Below, piece after piece: positions 1 through 11,137 of a stretch of 64,000 bases of DNA. The DNA is from Aphrophora alni (Eukaryota; Arthropoda; Insecta; Hemiptera; Aphrophoridae). A program made the position numbers and the translations under genes. The notes under the pieces were generated by a model. The model ran no database searches. It had not been told where the DNA came from and was given only the letters and a program-made list of their open reading frames with translations. Numbering within the stretch: position 1 is the stretch's first letter; every line of letters starts with the position of its first letter. The stretch spans positions 74,438,877 through 74,502,876 of the forward strand of contig OY740768.1 of NCBI GenBank assembly GCA_963513935.1, in the 5' to 3' direction.

Positions 1-405
1 ACGTTGCTTTCGACAATAAAATTTTATTTATTACTTCACACATGTCCAAAATTAGTATTTGTGGTTAGTATAATTTGTTTTGGTCAACTCTTGGTTGCAA
101 CACAGAATAATATTTTGGGGTGTTGTTTTTGTACGTTTCTATAGTTTGAAAAAGAGGGATAATGGTTTACATGACGGTTTTTCGTAACTAAAGTCGTAAT
201 ATTTTTCTGAGGTGTAATCTTTTATTTTAACAAAAAAACTAATTTCACACATTCCAATAGTTTTTCGTTTATGGAGGTAGGTGAGAGGTATCAAAAAATA
301 TTTATGTCACTGAACTCAAAGTTGAAAAATGATATTATATCATGTATCAAAACACCATGTTATCTTTTAAAAACATTGACTCAAATACAATACTCCTCTT
401 CTTAA

Positions 406-455
406 ACCAAGTTATCATCTCTTAACTTTGTATAACCTTCAAAACAAGAGTGAAT
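406..455 (+). repeat. Short diverged repeat shared with 24,889-24,961
   Basis: ACCAAGTTATCATCTC (406-421) is followed within 15-35 bases by a TTCAAAACA(A/G)GAGTGAAT block. The same two blocks occur in the same order at 24,889-24,904 and 24,941-24,961, with an extra insert between them. Because 24.9 kb lies just beyond segmental-duplication copy A, this may be the tail of a further copy cut by the window start. That link is inference. Confidence 0.5.
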
Positions 456-683
456 ACAAATTAATCTCATTTGACTATGGACAAATCATCTTAGGGAATA
501 ATTCGAATTTAGTATTTTGTTAACAACTTTGTTTCTAACATAAATATCACAAGGTAAAAAAATTGTTTAAAAGAGGTAATTTTTCCCATCTTATTATTTT
601 TTTGTGGAGTTTTTTTAGATCAATGATCACATTTCATAATTTCAGGCTAATTTGCTTGTACAAATTTTGGATGTAACAAATGA

Positions 684-684
<1 letters not shown>

Positions 685-725
<41 letters not shown>
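685..725 (+). repeat. Poly(A) tract, 41 bp
   Basis: An uninterrupted run of 41 A. It could be the tail of an old retroposed copy, but no retroposed body or target-site duplication was recognised upstream. Confidence 0.9.
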
Positions 726-727
<2 letters not shown>

Positions 728-1828
728 TGAGTTGAATCACAGCCTCTTGCAATTAGTTTTATATGGCAATTATTTTTTCATTCTATAGAATAAGATGTAG
801 TTGTATAGAATTGATTACTCTGTTATTATTTTAATCATAATAATAATCTTGTACTACACAAATTATTTGTTCTAAAACACATCATTGACAATATTAACAG
901 CTATTCCATCCATCTTAAATACTGACAGAAATATATTCTTAATTATAATAAAATAAAATTAAAATATTTTATGCAATTAACACATACATTATATGCTCTG
1001 ATGAAAAATTAAAATAATTTACTTTTATTATTATTATATAGACTTCATATTCCTACTGGAGTACTAAGCTTTAAAAATATTTCACCTAATTCATTGAAAA
1101 TCTAGTTAAGGTAAAAATTGCACATCCTTCATAAATAAAAATATAATTTAGATGTCGTACAATGTTAGTGTATAATCATTCCACTGTTTTTCTCGTCTTA
1201 TGCATTGGTACGAAAATGTCATACAACATTAAACCACTAATTTTTATAAAGGAAGGAACTTAGTTTCTTAAGTTTAAATTTTTCTCGACATGTGCAGGTC
1301 TATAGAAGGAATCAGCAGTAAGCCAATATTTATATTTATGTAATGTGAGCAGGGTGGTTGTCCTGTGGGAAAGGCTACAGAGAGGGTGTTGGTAATATAG
1401 ATGATTTTGTTAGTCAAAGTATAATCTCAAAGTAAAATAATCTTTATCTACCGATCATAATTTTTTTCAAGATTGTAACGAAGGAGCTGATTGAGGTTTG
1501 GCGATTTGAATATTACTTTGTAATATTGGAAGAAATCAGAATAAAAGATTTGAAACAATTAATTAACGTTAAGAAGAGAATAATATTTATTATCTAAACA
1601 TGCGTTGTAAAAATTTCAATCAGGGTTAAATTAATTTAATGTGTAAACTTTACATTGATTAACATTAACATTAACATAATATTTACAAGTGTTGACTATT
1701 TTGTTTAAAATCGGAGTTTATGTTATCGCCTTAAAGATGAGGTCAAAATGTAAATTATATATCAGGAAACGAGAATTTCTAAAGTTACAGTGGTAAAGTG
1801 CTTGACATGCTAGAATGATATAATTATA

Positions 1829-1864
1829 TATTTAACAGGAACATTTAGATCCGGAAAGGACGAC
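1829..1864 (+). repeat. Exon-like FRSG module, copy 1
   Basis: A 36-bp block matches the minus strand of 11,881-11,916 at 33 of 36 positions, and its core TTTAGATCCGGAANGGA recurs at 36,932-36,948. In copies 1 and 2 it begins with TATTTAACAG followed by G, which resembles a 3' splice acceptor. The frame after the AG reads TFRSGKDDEW here and IFRSGMDDLL in copy 2. A stop follows soon after in this copy. No family was assigned. Confidence 0.45.
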
Positions 1865-2065
1865 GAATGGGCTTTACAGTAGATTGGGGCTTCCGGGCTA
1901 CCTTTATGCTCATTATGCATACAGTTCTAACAACTTGTATTTACATGCTAATCGTAAATAATTAATTAAAAATTCTAACTTACAATAAACAAGAATTTTG
2001 TTTCCCATTATACAAATATCATTATTTTTAATGATAAGTAATTGTTTTCAAATACTAATCATATC

Positions 2066-2080
2066 GTTACAGGAGTAACT
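2066..2080 (+). repeat. Target-site duplication (3' side of LINE)
   Basis: GTTACAGGAGTAACT here is repeated perfectly at 3057-3071. The two copies bracket the I-type LINE fragment exactly, so this is read as a 15-bp target-site duplication. Confidence 0.85.
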
Positions 2081-3056
2081 ATTATTATTATTATTAAGAC
2101 TGGGGAGAGTGTTTTAAAAGCGCCTCCTGCACTGCGACCTAAATAGATCTTTTGTGCCCCCCTCTTGTTGGACTCAGGAGAGATCTATGTCTTTGACAAA
2201 ATTGATCAAACCCCTGGTCGGGAGGTTTAGTAATTCTTCTTCCGAAATGAAGATAAATTCTAGAAATTTATGTCTTTTTGGCATAAGGCCGGGCACTCCA
2301 TGATGATGTGTTCCATGCGTTCCACCTCTTCACCACAGTACTTGCAAGTTTCATCGTCCACCAGGCCCATCTTACTTAAGTGGTACCTGCAGTGGATATG
2401 TCTTGTTAGTATACCACAGAGGAGTTTTAGCTCTCTTCTGCTTAGGTTTAGCACTTCCTTCCCTCTCTTTTTATTAGGGCTAAGGAATTTCTTGGAATGT
2501 ATTAGACCCGGCAATGTATTCCAGGTTCTGTTGATTACTTTGTTGGCCCAGTTGGTAATAACCTCCTGGTAGTCCCTAGGGCCAAATCCATACATAGGAA
2601 ATGGCCCTGTAAAGGGTTTAGATGCACCAAGTTTAGCTTGCTGATCTGCTTCTTCGTTGCTTGCTATTCCCTCATGCCCATGCACCCAGACTAGTTCAAC
2701 TTTATTCTTGTCCGCCAGCTGGTTTAGGGCCTGATGGCATTCGTGAAGCATCTTTGATCTCAAGTTGTTACTTTGAAGTGCTTTAATGCCGCTTGACTAT
2801 CCGACATAATGCTAATTTTCTGTTTGCATTGGTTTTTATTGATCAGATGATTTGCCACCAAATGGATGGCATGTACCTCTGCTTGAAAGATGGTGGCGTC
2901 AGCACTGAGGGACACATGTCTTTTGAACCTTGGTCCCACTACTCCTGCCCCCACACAAACTTCCATTTTGGATCCGTCTGTGAACCATTTTTGGGAGTCC
3001 GCTGGCACACATTCCGTGCCTCCCGTCCAGTCTTCCCTAATGGGGAAGCGAACTTT
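2081..3056 (-). mobile_element. 5'-truncated I-type LINE insertion
   Basis: A 976-bp minus-strand insertion between perfect 15-bp direct repeats. Its 3' end, on the left, is a (TAA)n tail, seen on the plus strand as ATT repeats at about 2081-2096. Its 5' end, on the right, enters coding sequence directly at the target-site duplication, as expected of a 5'-truncated LINE. The coding remnant carries RNase H and a cysteine-rich C terminus. An RNase H domain together with a TAA-repeat tail is known from the I clade, so I/I-like is the best assignment; other RNase H-bearing LINE clades are possible. Confidence 0.85.
2260..3056 (-). pseudogene. LINE ORF2 C terminus: RNase H plus zinc-knuckle-like tail, frameshifted
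   Basis: The open frame runs from the target-site duplication at 3056 to a TGA at 2760-2762. It then resumes in another frame at about 2763 and continues to 2260, so one small indel breaks it. The first part has the RNase H block WFTDGSK (first catalytic Asp), the Glu in IFQAEVHAI, and the Asp in IMSDSQAAL. The second part has VHGHEGIASNEEAD, the usual RNase H C-terminal His/Asp block. It is followed by a tail with CKYCGEEVERMEHIIMEC, a CCHC-like pattern found at the end of many LINE ORF2 proteins. The enzyme would degrade the RNA strand of the RNA/DNA hybrid in retrotransposition. The copy is truncated and frameshifted, hence dead. No start codon is expected because the 5' end is missing. 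Confidence 0.88.
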
Positions 3057-3071
3057 GTTACAGGAGTAACT
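3057..3071 (+). repeat. Target-site duplication (5' side of LINE)
   Basis: Perfect second copy of the 15-bp repeat at 2066-2080. Confidence 0.85.
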
Positions 3072-3089
3072 AAAAACTGGTTTAATTTT

Positions 3090-3092
<3 letters not shown>

Positions 3093-3135
<43 letters not shown>
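3093..3135 (+). repeat. (AT)n microsatellite
   Basis: About 43 bp of uninterrupted AT dinucleotides. A 121-codon open frame read across it at 2793-3158 is antisense to the LINE and is not a gene. Confidence 0.95.
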
Positions 3136-3137
<2 letters not shown>

Positions 3138-5552
3138 AATGTTAAATGTTTATTTTAAACATAAATCCGATTATTATGGTTATAAAAAAGGAATAACTTA
3201 CTGTTGTTATAAAGTTGTACTTAGCTATCATTAAATGAGTGGCTTTAAATTGTACCACAGTGTTGTATGAAAATAATAATATGTTAACATGCATTTTACG
3301 TGTTGGAAAAAATATTTGTGTTTCTGTCTTTCAAGACTATTCAAGTACATTTCTTGATATTTTCTTTACAAAGTTCAAGTATTTTATCAGCATTTATTTA
3401 ATAAAGAAGGGATAAAACAAGAATAGCAACTATTTGATGTTTTTAGATTTTCTCATTTATTAATTATCTTTTCAATTTTGTATACGCGACACTTTGGAAA
3501 TTTCATGAAATAAATACAAATAAATTTCACGATGTAAAGTATTATGTGTAAATCTGATAGGTGATATATCGATCGGTTTTACAATGGATAAATGAAGAAA
3601 TTATTAAATGTATGGATCAGAAGATTGTTACAATAACATGAGTCTTGTACAAACATTCAACACTTTACAACGGTAATCGTGTAGGTTAGATTTCATTTTA
3701 AAGAAACAACATACTTCATATTTGCTGCATACAAATAAAAAATCGATTGAATTGTAGTATTATAACTATTTTAGTGGATTGTGTCCGGTTTGTAATCGAA
3801 TATTTTAAAATTCAGTATTAGACAATTGTACTATTCCTTTTTTAGTAACATGATTGATGAAACAAAAGTAATAACACAAGATAAAGAGAGAAGTAATTAA
3901 TTAGCAACAAAGAAATTGTTTAAATGCACTCAGTTTTTGTTGTATCTAGTTGTGTTATTATTAAATATTATAATCCTTATTCACTTCAAACTTTCAACGA
4001 ATTAAATCAAAAATGAGTGTTAGAGATGAAACTCTCTACTATTGCCGCTGTTTTAACAGCTGATAAGGATATTTATTTAATTAAACGAAAATCGATAAAA
4101 TGATGTGTTAGTAGAGTAGTAAAATATTTAAATTTAACTAAACAAGTATAAGTAGAATGACGTTAGGATAAATCACATACAATTAATTACTAATGAATGA
4201 AATTAATGAGAAGAATTTTGGATAAAAAATTTAATCAAAATCTAGTGTTATGAGACCCTGCTTTAATTTACTCATATTGTATTTAGAGATGAAAAAATCA
4301 AAATATAGGCAATATAAGTTAACAACACTCATACAATTAAATATAAAAACATTTAAATGTAATTAAGTATCATAATTTTAAAATTGATAATATTAAGTAT
4401 ATTATTGATAATATTTTACATGAATTGTGTGAAGTCATATTTGATACTACGAGTAGTGTTTAAACAAATAAAAAAGAAGGCTTATTTTAGTACGTTTACT
4501 TTTATTACTAATAATAAAATTTGGCGTTGTAAACTCGTGGCAAACAATTAAATTATAAATAAAAGAATTAACCCTTAAACTTTACATCAATAATGATTTA
4601 TAAAAGTATAACTGAATTCTAATATACCAGTAAAGAAGATTTTAATATAAATTACACGTTGCATTTTTGTACATTAAATTAACCCATTTTAGTGTGATAA
4701 AAATATATTTCGTTTAGATAGGAAGTCATAGTATACACATGCATGCAAGTACATCTCTACATTTAATATTTGTTCGTGTCAAATTTTGTTTTGCACATAC
4801 AGAGTGTAACGAACTACCCTTGTATTGTGGGGAAACTACTTAATTAGGAATAGTTTTTAATTCCAATAATATGCTCATCATATTAAAAGTATCATTTTGG
4901 CATAAAGTTTTATTCAACATATTCACTGTTTCAAAAATGGCGGCTTGAAATATCTGAAATTGAAAAATATAAATACTATAGGAAGAATCTTCATGGTATG
5001 CCACATATTAACAGCTATATGCTATATCACATACACGTAGATTTTTAACATTTTCTTCGTAATGTATTAAAGCCCAATTAAAAAAATGTAATAAACCTTA
5101 TATTTAAATAATTTCATGGTGGGTCAACCTATTAATGGTACAAAATCTATCATTTTTTGTATTACAAATTTTCTGAACTCTACTGCGGTTTGAAAATGGC
5201 GAGTAAATTGTATTGATAATTAGAATAGTAATCGCCATTGTGAGGTAGGGTCGACTCAAATTGTATGGTAGATGCCATTAAGACCATCACTATTAAGAAT
5301 TTTTAATAATATGAATATTACTAATTGATTATATCAATTAATTAATAGTTAGCCTAAAGTAGTATTGTATATATTATTTTATACGCATTGATAAATATTA
5401 TTTTATCAAATCAATAAAAAAATCTGACATTTCATTTTATAAGAGCACAAAACATATTTCACAGATCCTAATAGATTTCGATTTGATTCAACTTTTTCTA
5501 TATTTTGCAATACAGCAAGCTTCCTTAAGAAAATAATTTTTTTTTTTTGTAT

Positions 5553-5621
5553 TTTGGGAAATGAAACAAATGCATAGCTGGTCACGTAGCCTACTCCAAC
5601 AGAACCCTTTGATCATTTGTC
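5553..5621 (-). repeat. Exon-like WTYV module, copy 1
   Basis: The minus strand reads TATTTACTTACAG followed by GACAAATGATCAAAGG and, later, ACGTGACCAGCTATGCATTTG. Related blocks lie at 45,187-45,251 and 46,420-46,487, also on the minus strand, each beginning just after an AG. This copy has in-frame stops in the frame that best matches the others (fragments NDQRVLLE and PAMHL). It could be a decayed exon or a short dispersed repeat. Confidence 0.45.
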
Positions 5622-6189
5622 CTGTAAGTAAATATGTTTAGAATCTATTTAAGCAGTCGTGCAACTATTCACAGTACTGCATACTAAGTAGAATAACATT
5701 TTGAATTAATTATAAATACTACTGTAAAATAAATATTGTAATGCGTGAATATATATTTATAGCAGAGTATACATTTCAAAAAGTCCACAGTATAAAACGT
5801 TTCTTCATTTAGTTGTTCATATAAATTTTCTAAGTTTTTAGCTTATATTATGGTTATTGGACACAGGAAGAAATTTAATTGACATTTAGCGAAATCTACC
5901 AAGTGGTAGGCCTACCCATATTTGACGCGGGTATCATGCGTTGCCTTGCCGGCGACCCGCAGGCGTTTATCAAACACTAAGGGGAAACTATATATCCCCC
6001 CTTCTTCTAACGGGACAGTCAGTCGATTAGTTGTGGATTATATTAAAATTCAACATGTGGTTCAATATCGCAGAAATGACCACTTACTCGAATTTGGGAA
6101 ATGGGCCTGACGACCCTTATTGAATGCCCCGGATGTTCACTTCAAATAATATTAATAATAATTAATTCTCGTAAGAAAAACTAACGCGA

Positions 6190-6256
6190 TGATCGGTTGG
6201 CCGAGTGATGTAAACTTGTGCAAACCATTTAGTTCCATGGAATTTGAACGTCACGT
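6190..6256 (+). other. Possible tRNA-derived segment (SINE head or tRNA pseudogene)
   Basis: TGGCCGAGTGATG at 6198-6210 resembles the A box of Leu/Ser-type tRNAs. AATTTGAACGTC at 6241-6252 is a poor B-box match. The spacing is roughly right, but the acceptor stem is not convincing. This is either an old tRNA-derived repeat or chance. Confidence 0.25.
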
Positions 6257-6288
6257 AAGTTAATTTAGTATATATATAAATATATACA

Positions 6289-6290
<2 letters not shown>

Positions 6291-6338
<48 letters not shown>
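6291..6338 (+). repeat. (TA)n microsatellite
   Basis: About 48 bp of TA dinucleotides, preceded by shorter interrupted TA stretches from about 6269. Confidence 0.95.
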
Positions 6339-6340
<2 letters not shown>

Positions 6341-8637
6341 GACATATATCTTAAAACAATTTAAGATAGAGTTGGATTAAAAAAAACAAACATTTTTTAA
6401 GTTGTTACTTTAAATATGGGAAAACAATTAAGAAAAATGTGTAATACAATTTGAAAAGAATAAAAAGAAAACAATATTGTTTTGGGTTATTACTTCTCAC
6501 TTTTTATTATTACTACATAGTTACAAGTGATACGTCAATAAAACAGATTAATTCTAAACTCGTAATATATATAGTTAGTTAGTTAGTTTTAATAAGGTTC
6601 TAAGTTATCTTTTTATTTCAAAACTCTTCACGACTAAATTTGATGTAAAATGCATTTATTGAACATTTTTAAAGAAAATCTTAAATTTTTTACGGAAATT
6701 TTCTCTACAGGATAAATTTTAACATAAGTATATAACTATTTTAAATTTCTTTGTAGAAAATTATGATTTTTAAATTAAGACACTTAATGACGGATAGGCA
6801 AAAAAAAATCATTTTATAATTATAAATGTTAAAATTTGTATCTGTTTTTCTTCTCTAAGTAGTCAATAAATGTCATATCGTTTAAAGTTAAAAATATAAT
6901 ACATATTTCTCAACAAACAGTATTCATATCATATAAACCTTAAGTCGAAGAGTAAACTAGATGTAATAAATAAACAAAAATTGAGTTGTATATGAATATG
7001 AATTGATCTACCACTATCCTCTATCTCTTAAGTTACAGTCCTGAAACATAAAAAGTCCTAGTCCTTAGACAATCTGTACAAATAAGATCTACGTGATAAA
7101 TTTCTTGAAAAACGAACAGATTTGACAACTATAAAAACAAATGGATACAAAAAGCAATTCAATAAACAAATTTTTGCTCAAATAATTTACAGTATCTGTA
7201 TGTAATTAATAATAAGGTCTCAACCTATCAAATGATTACGGTAAAATGTCGATTCATCAGAAAACAAAATTGGAAGATGTTATTCAAGGTCAATGGGTTT
7301 AGAACAAAACTCACTTAGAAGATAAAATCCCAATAACTGGGTTCATAGTTTCAGAAAAGAAGCGTCTTCTTCTTTCCAATCATTATTAAATGTGGTTCCC
7401 CATGAACAACACATTATTTTGTTTCTATTGAAGGCACAAGATTAAAACAACGAAAGGAGGTTAAGTACAATACCAAACATAAGAACTGTTATCAAATTAA
7501 CATGGAAGCTGTTAATAAAAAGATAATCTATTACGTCAAACACTATTAAACAGCTGCTGCTATATTTGCATCTAAAATTTTTACTTGAACATTCCTATAC
7601 TTTCATGCAAACTTTAAACCAAATAAGTTTAAAAACAACTGTACCACGACAAGTCAGACTTTGGACACAATGTAAAAAATATTTATTTAAGAAAAATACC
7701 ACACAAAAATACCATAAAACTTTTGTTGTTCTTTTTTAAATATGCTCTATATATTTTTGTAGGAAACTATATTATTTTAACAATTACAAGTTTATAATTG
7801 TGTTAGTTCGGAACTGAAATAAGGTCAGATAAAGTATTATTCAATAATATTAGCTTACGGCTAAATTCATATATATTTATTTATAAATAACAGTTTTTGT
7901 AAAGAAATATACTACGAATTATAAAGCTTGAGTTTTATTCTGCTTAAATATGATACACAATATTAAGTTTTTTTAAAACCTCGCAGTGTATAAAACTTCA
8001 TATTAATTAATAATAATTTTATTAAAACTTTAGTCTAAGCCAATCTCATTATAAACCCAATTACGTGCTGTTGCCAAGATGGTAGTTGGAAAGTATTTCC
8101 AAGAATGTCTTCTGATACATTTAATTAAAACCACAAGAGCGCACGGTCTACAGTTAATGAAGTAGCAACTACTTCGCTTAAATCAGTTTTAAATCAATTT
8201 TTTTCATGAGTAGATGTGGATTAACCAATAGTTTTGCGAAGGAAGAAAACATCATCAATCTTCAGAATACGAAAATAAGGAATGTGTCTATATTGTCAGG
8301 AATAACACATTGACATTATTTATTAATATTATCATATTATTATTAGTAGATTAGAATATAGTAATAATTTTAAAAACATTAATAAGTCAATGTACACATT
8401 GAAGGAATATGAAGCAACACCTCAAAAAGTGATGCAATGCTTAGACAAGCACAGCACACCAGTAGGCCAAACAATAACATAAAGGGAGGTGACTCCTATA
8501 ACACGGAGTCTTTTTGTGTGAAGCGGCTGCCCGTGAAGGAGCAGGAAAGTTCATTGTCGGGGACGATCATTAACTGGGCAACATTAGGCTGGGCACTTAC
8601 TGCAAAGAACAACGTATCAAAAACAAAGATCAAGTGT

Positions 8638-8641
<4 letters not shown>

Positions 8642-8706
<65 letters not shown>
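8642..8706 (+). repeat. (GT)n microsatellite, left flank of element E1
   Basis: About 65 bp of GT repeats ending exactly where the 2.4-kb element E1 begins. A matching GT tract resumes at 11,101, on the other side of E1. Open frames of repeated CV or TH residues across it are artefacts. Confidence 0.95.
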
Positions 8707-8707
<1 letters not shown>

Positions 8708-11096
8708 GCAACGGTTTAATTGAACCGCCTGCAAGGAGCAATTTTGGAAAAGAGCCAAATTCCAAAATTTCAATTAAATCAAATAATAATTATTGTAGAA
8801 ATGACAAAAACATTTCTAAAAATCATTAAAACACATGTAAAGTTAAAGGGAATATGTAGGTTAGCCAAGCCAAGGTCACGCGCCTTGACAGGAAATGTCT
8901 AGCTTTCCGGATTGAACAGGAATACGTCCATATGTTCCTATGCAATAAAATCAAAATCCGAAAACTTAAATTAAAATGATATAATCGTGTAGAGCTAGGA
9001 AAACCTAATAATAAATAATAAGAGAATAAACTCGTCAAATTAATAATAAAAAAGTTATAGCCATAATAAAACGTCATAAAACATAAAAAACCCTTAAAAT
9101 GAAGAAATTCCAAAATCTAATAATAACAACACATAACTATAATATAAACTAGTAATAAATAAGACTCGAAATCAAAATTTAATAAAAGACCATAAAGTAA
9201 TTAAATAATAAATAACCAAAAATGCAGAAAGTACCGTAACTTGTGAAACCCAGAAGCGAGGAAGAAGAGGAAAGCAGTTTTGGAACTTTCAGCATCAGAG
9301 GAACAACTTACAAGAAGAAGATTTTCAAAATTTCCAAAATTGGAAAAACTAAATTTTGAAAAACTACGAAATTTTCAAATCTCCGTAAAAGTAAAAATAT
9401 ACGTCGTATCGCTACAAATGAAGATGGAAAATCATCAGGAAGATAAGGGCTTCAAAATGAAATCACCCAGAAGAAGATCGAGCGAAGCGAACAGGATATA
9501 TGAAGAAAAGAAGAATTCGCAAGTAAAAAATTATAATTTTCAGGAATCAACTTGTCTTGAAGGTCGCGCGCAAGTTAGGCAGTCGACGCATGGAGAGGGA
9601 AAGATACCAACTCCAACACAAATCCACCATAAGAATTAAACTAATAATAACAAATAATAATGGAAATAGATAATTTAAAATGGAAAAAAAAACAAACAAT
9701 AGAAGAATAAGCCAAGGAAAGTTCATCGTAGTGCAAATAAATAAATAAAATTAATTAAATTGTGAAATACAACAGTAACAATAATCAATGAAGGTTGGCC
9801 ACACTGAAAGGCCTAAACTTCGAAGAGTTAACTTTCTTCAAGTTAATTCGACAGTCTCGTTTAGTACCAGCTCCAGGGAAGTCTTCTAATAGCAGCTCCA
9901 GGAAAGATCACCAACTTTACTCAAGTCTGAACAGGAAATCGTCGTGAAAATATATTGTCAACGCTCTGTACTTCGCCAGGTTAATAACGGTGCCCACAGA
10001 AAGGATCGGCCTTGCAGGAGACAACGTGACATCCTACAACAGCTTAGTATAAGAGATCTTCACTACGGACTCCGGCAAACATTCTTCTAGAACTTGTCGT
10101 CATCAACAGATTCATCGAGAACTGGACTTCGGGATATTCTAGACAACTCTAAGAAAACATCTCCAAGATCCTCTAACATTCTCAGAATCAGGACGAGCGG
10201 ACTTGTGCACTTCACAAAAACAAGGTACTTCATAAATCAAGCTTTTTTAAATAAATAAAATATTTTTTAATAAACTTGAATTACGTCCAAAATTATTAAA
10301 CTCAATAAAGTTAACTAATAACATTTTAAAGACAAAGTAAAGTCAAAATAAAGCCAATTTTAAATTCATTCAAATAAAGAGATATAAAATACAATAAAAT
10401 TCGAGTCAAATAATAAAGCAATCAAGTAACAGATTTTAAAGGAATAAATAATAGGATTCATATTTATGTGTATTAGAATAAGAATATAATTTGTTAGTTT
10501 TAGTTAATGTTAAAATTGTTTAGTATAGTAGATTTTCAGTTTGTTAAAAAAGAAAGCATTTAATATAAATTGTCAGAAAAGGCGACATTAATTGTTGTAA
10601 GTGATTCGAAAGAAATCCATTGTTTCTCACAGTAAAAATTAAATTGTAGACTTTTAAATAAATTTGTTAAATTTCACTGTCGAATATTTTAATTAAAACT
10701 AACCTATTCAAAGAAACTCATTACATTAGAAAGAAGAAAAAGTAAGTGCTCACCAGTATAAAGTTAAAATTCAAAAAGAGCAAATTTTGTTTTAATGAAT
10801 TAAAGAGCTCCAAAGGGCACACCCTTTGAAAAAGAGTCTGGAGTTTTAGGCAAGGTAAGCTAGTATAAGAAGTGAATATATTAATATAGTAAAATTTCCT
10901 GTGTTAGCATAAGTTGATTAAAATAAATTATTCTTGTGTGACATAAGAATCAAGAGCCTTATCGAAACTATTAAACTGCGAGAGAATCACTCTCTATATC
11001 GCGGGTTGGTGGTTTGGGTAGGGTCTTGCAGCGTAAGTTAAGTAAGTCCCAAGAGAGGGGTCCGTCTGTGCCCACAACTCAAGAGGGGGGGTGCGT

Positions 11097-11100
<4 letters not shown>
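8707..11100 (+). mobile_element. Microsatellite-embedded element E1 (2.39 kb, TG...CA ends)
   Basis: The block starts TGCAACGGTTT and ends GTGCGTTGCA, giving a 7-bp perfect terminal inverted repeat TGCAACG/CGTTGCA with TG...CA termini. It sits inside a (GT)n tract. The element at 26,143-28,634 has similar ends and collinear internal landmarks: GAGCCAAA near the left end, a GAAGAGGAA-rich purine stretch, GAACGAAGCG-like words, a GCGCGC patch and CTCCAGG further right. The interior is A-rich and has no recognisable protein; the 119-codon frame at 9280-9639 is not supported. TG...CA ends and size would suit a long solo LTR, but a non-autonomous DNA transposon is also possible. A 7-bp stem with a CACA loop (CAAAGGG/CCCTTTG) lies at 10,811-10,828. 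Confidence 0.55.

Positions 11101-11136
<36 letters not shown>
11101..11136 (+). repeat. (GT)n microsatellite, right flank of element E1
   Basis: About 36 bp of GT repeats in the same phase and strand as the tract left of E1. This is consistent with one original tract split by insertion of E1. Confidence 0.95.

Positions 11137-11137
<1 letters not shown>

Larger units (their letters stand above)
1..2065. other. AT-rich gene-free DNA
   Basis: No reading frame with recognisable protein similarity was seen. The stretch holds a homopolymer A tract (685-725), a fragment shared with 24.9 kb (406-455) and a 36-bp exon-like module (1829-1864), which are listed separately. The rest is unremarkable AT-rich sequence. 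Confidence 0.6.
3136..8641. other. AT-rich gene-free DNA
   Basis: No protein-coding similarity was seen. It contains an exon-like module (5553-5621), a less AT-rich patch at about 5900-6130 with short inverted repeats and no recognised content, a possible tRNA-derived segment (6190-6256) and an (AT)n tract. From about 8430 to 8641 the base composition rises again. That part holds a 6-bp stem GACTCC/GGAGTC (8491-8510) followed by five T, of unknown origin. Confidence 0.55.

Noticed and set aside
2793..3158. 121-codon plus-strand frame
   Set aside because: Antisense to the RNase H relic and ends in an (AT)n tract.
6100..6130. CTGACGA at about 6,106 as a hammerhead core
   Set aside because: No GAAA block or pairing stems follow.
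8437..8829. 130-codon plus frame and its minus-strand shadow
   Set aside because: Both run through the (GT)n tract and into element E1; there is no protein similarity.
9280..9639. 119-codon lysine-rich frame in E1
   Set aside because: Biased composition from A-rich DNA; the matching part of E2 does not preserve the frame.
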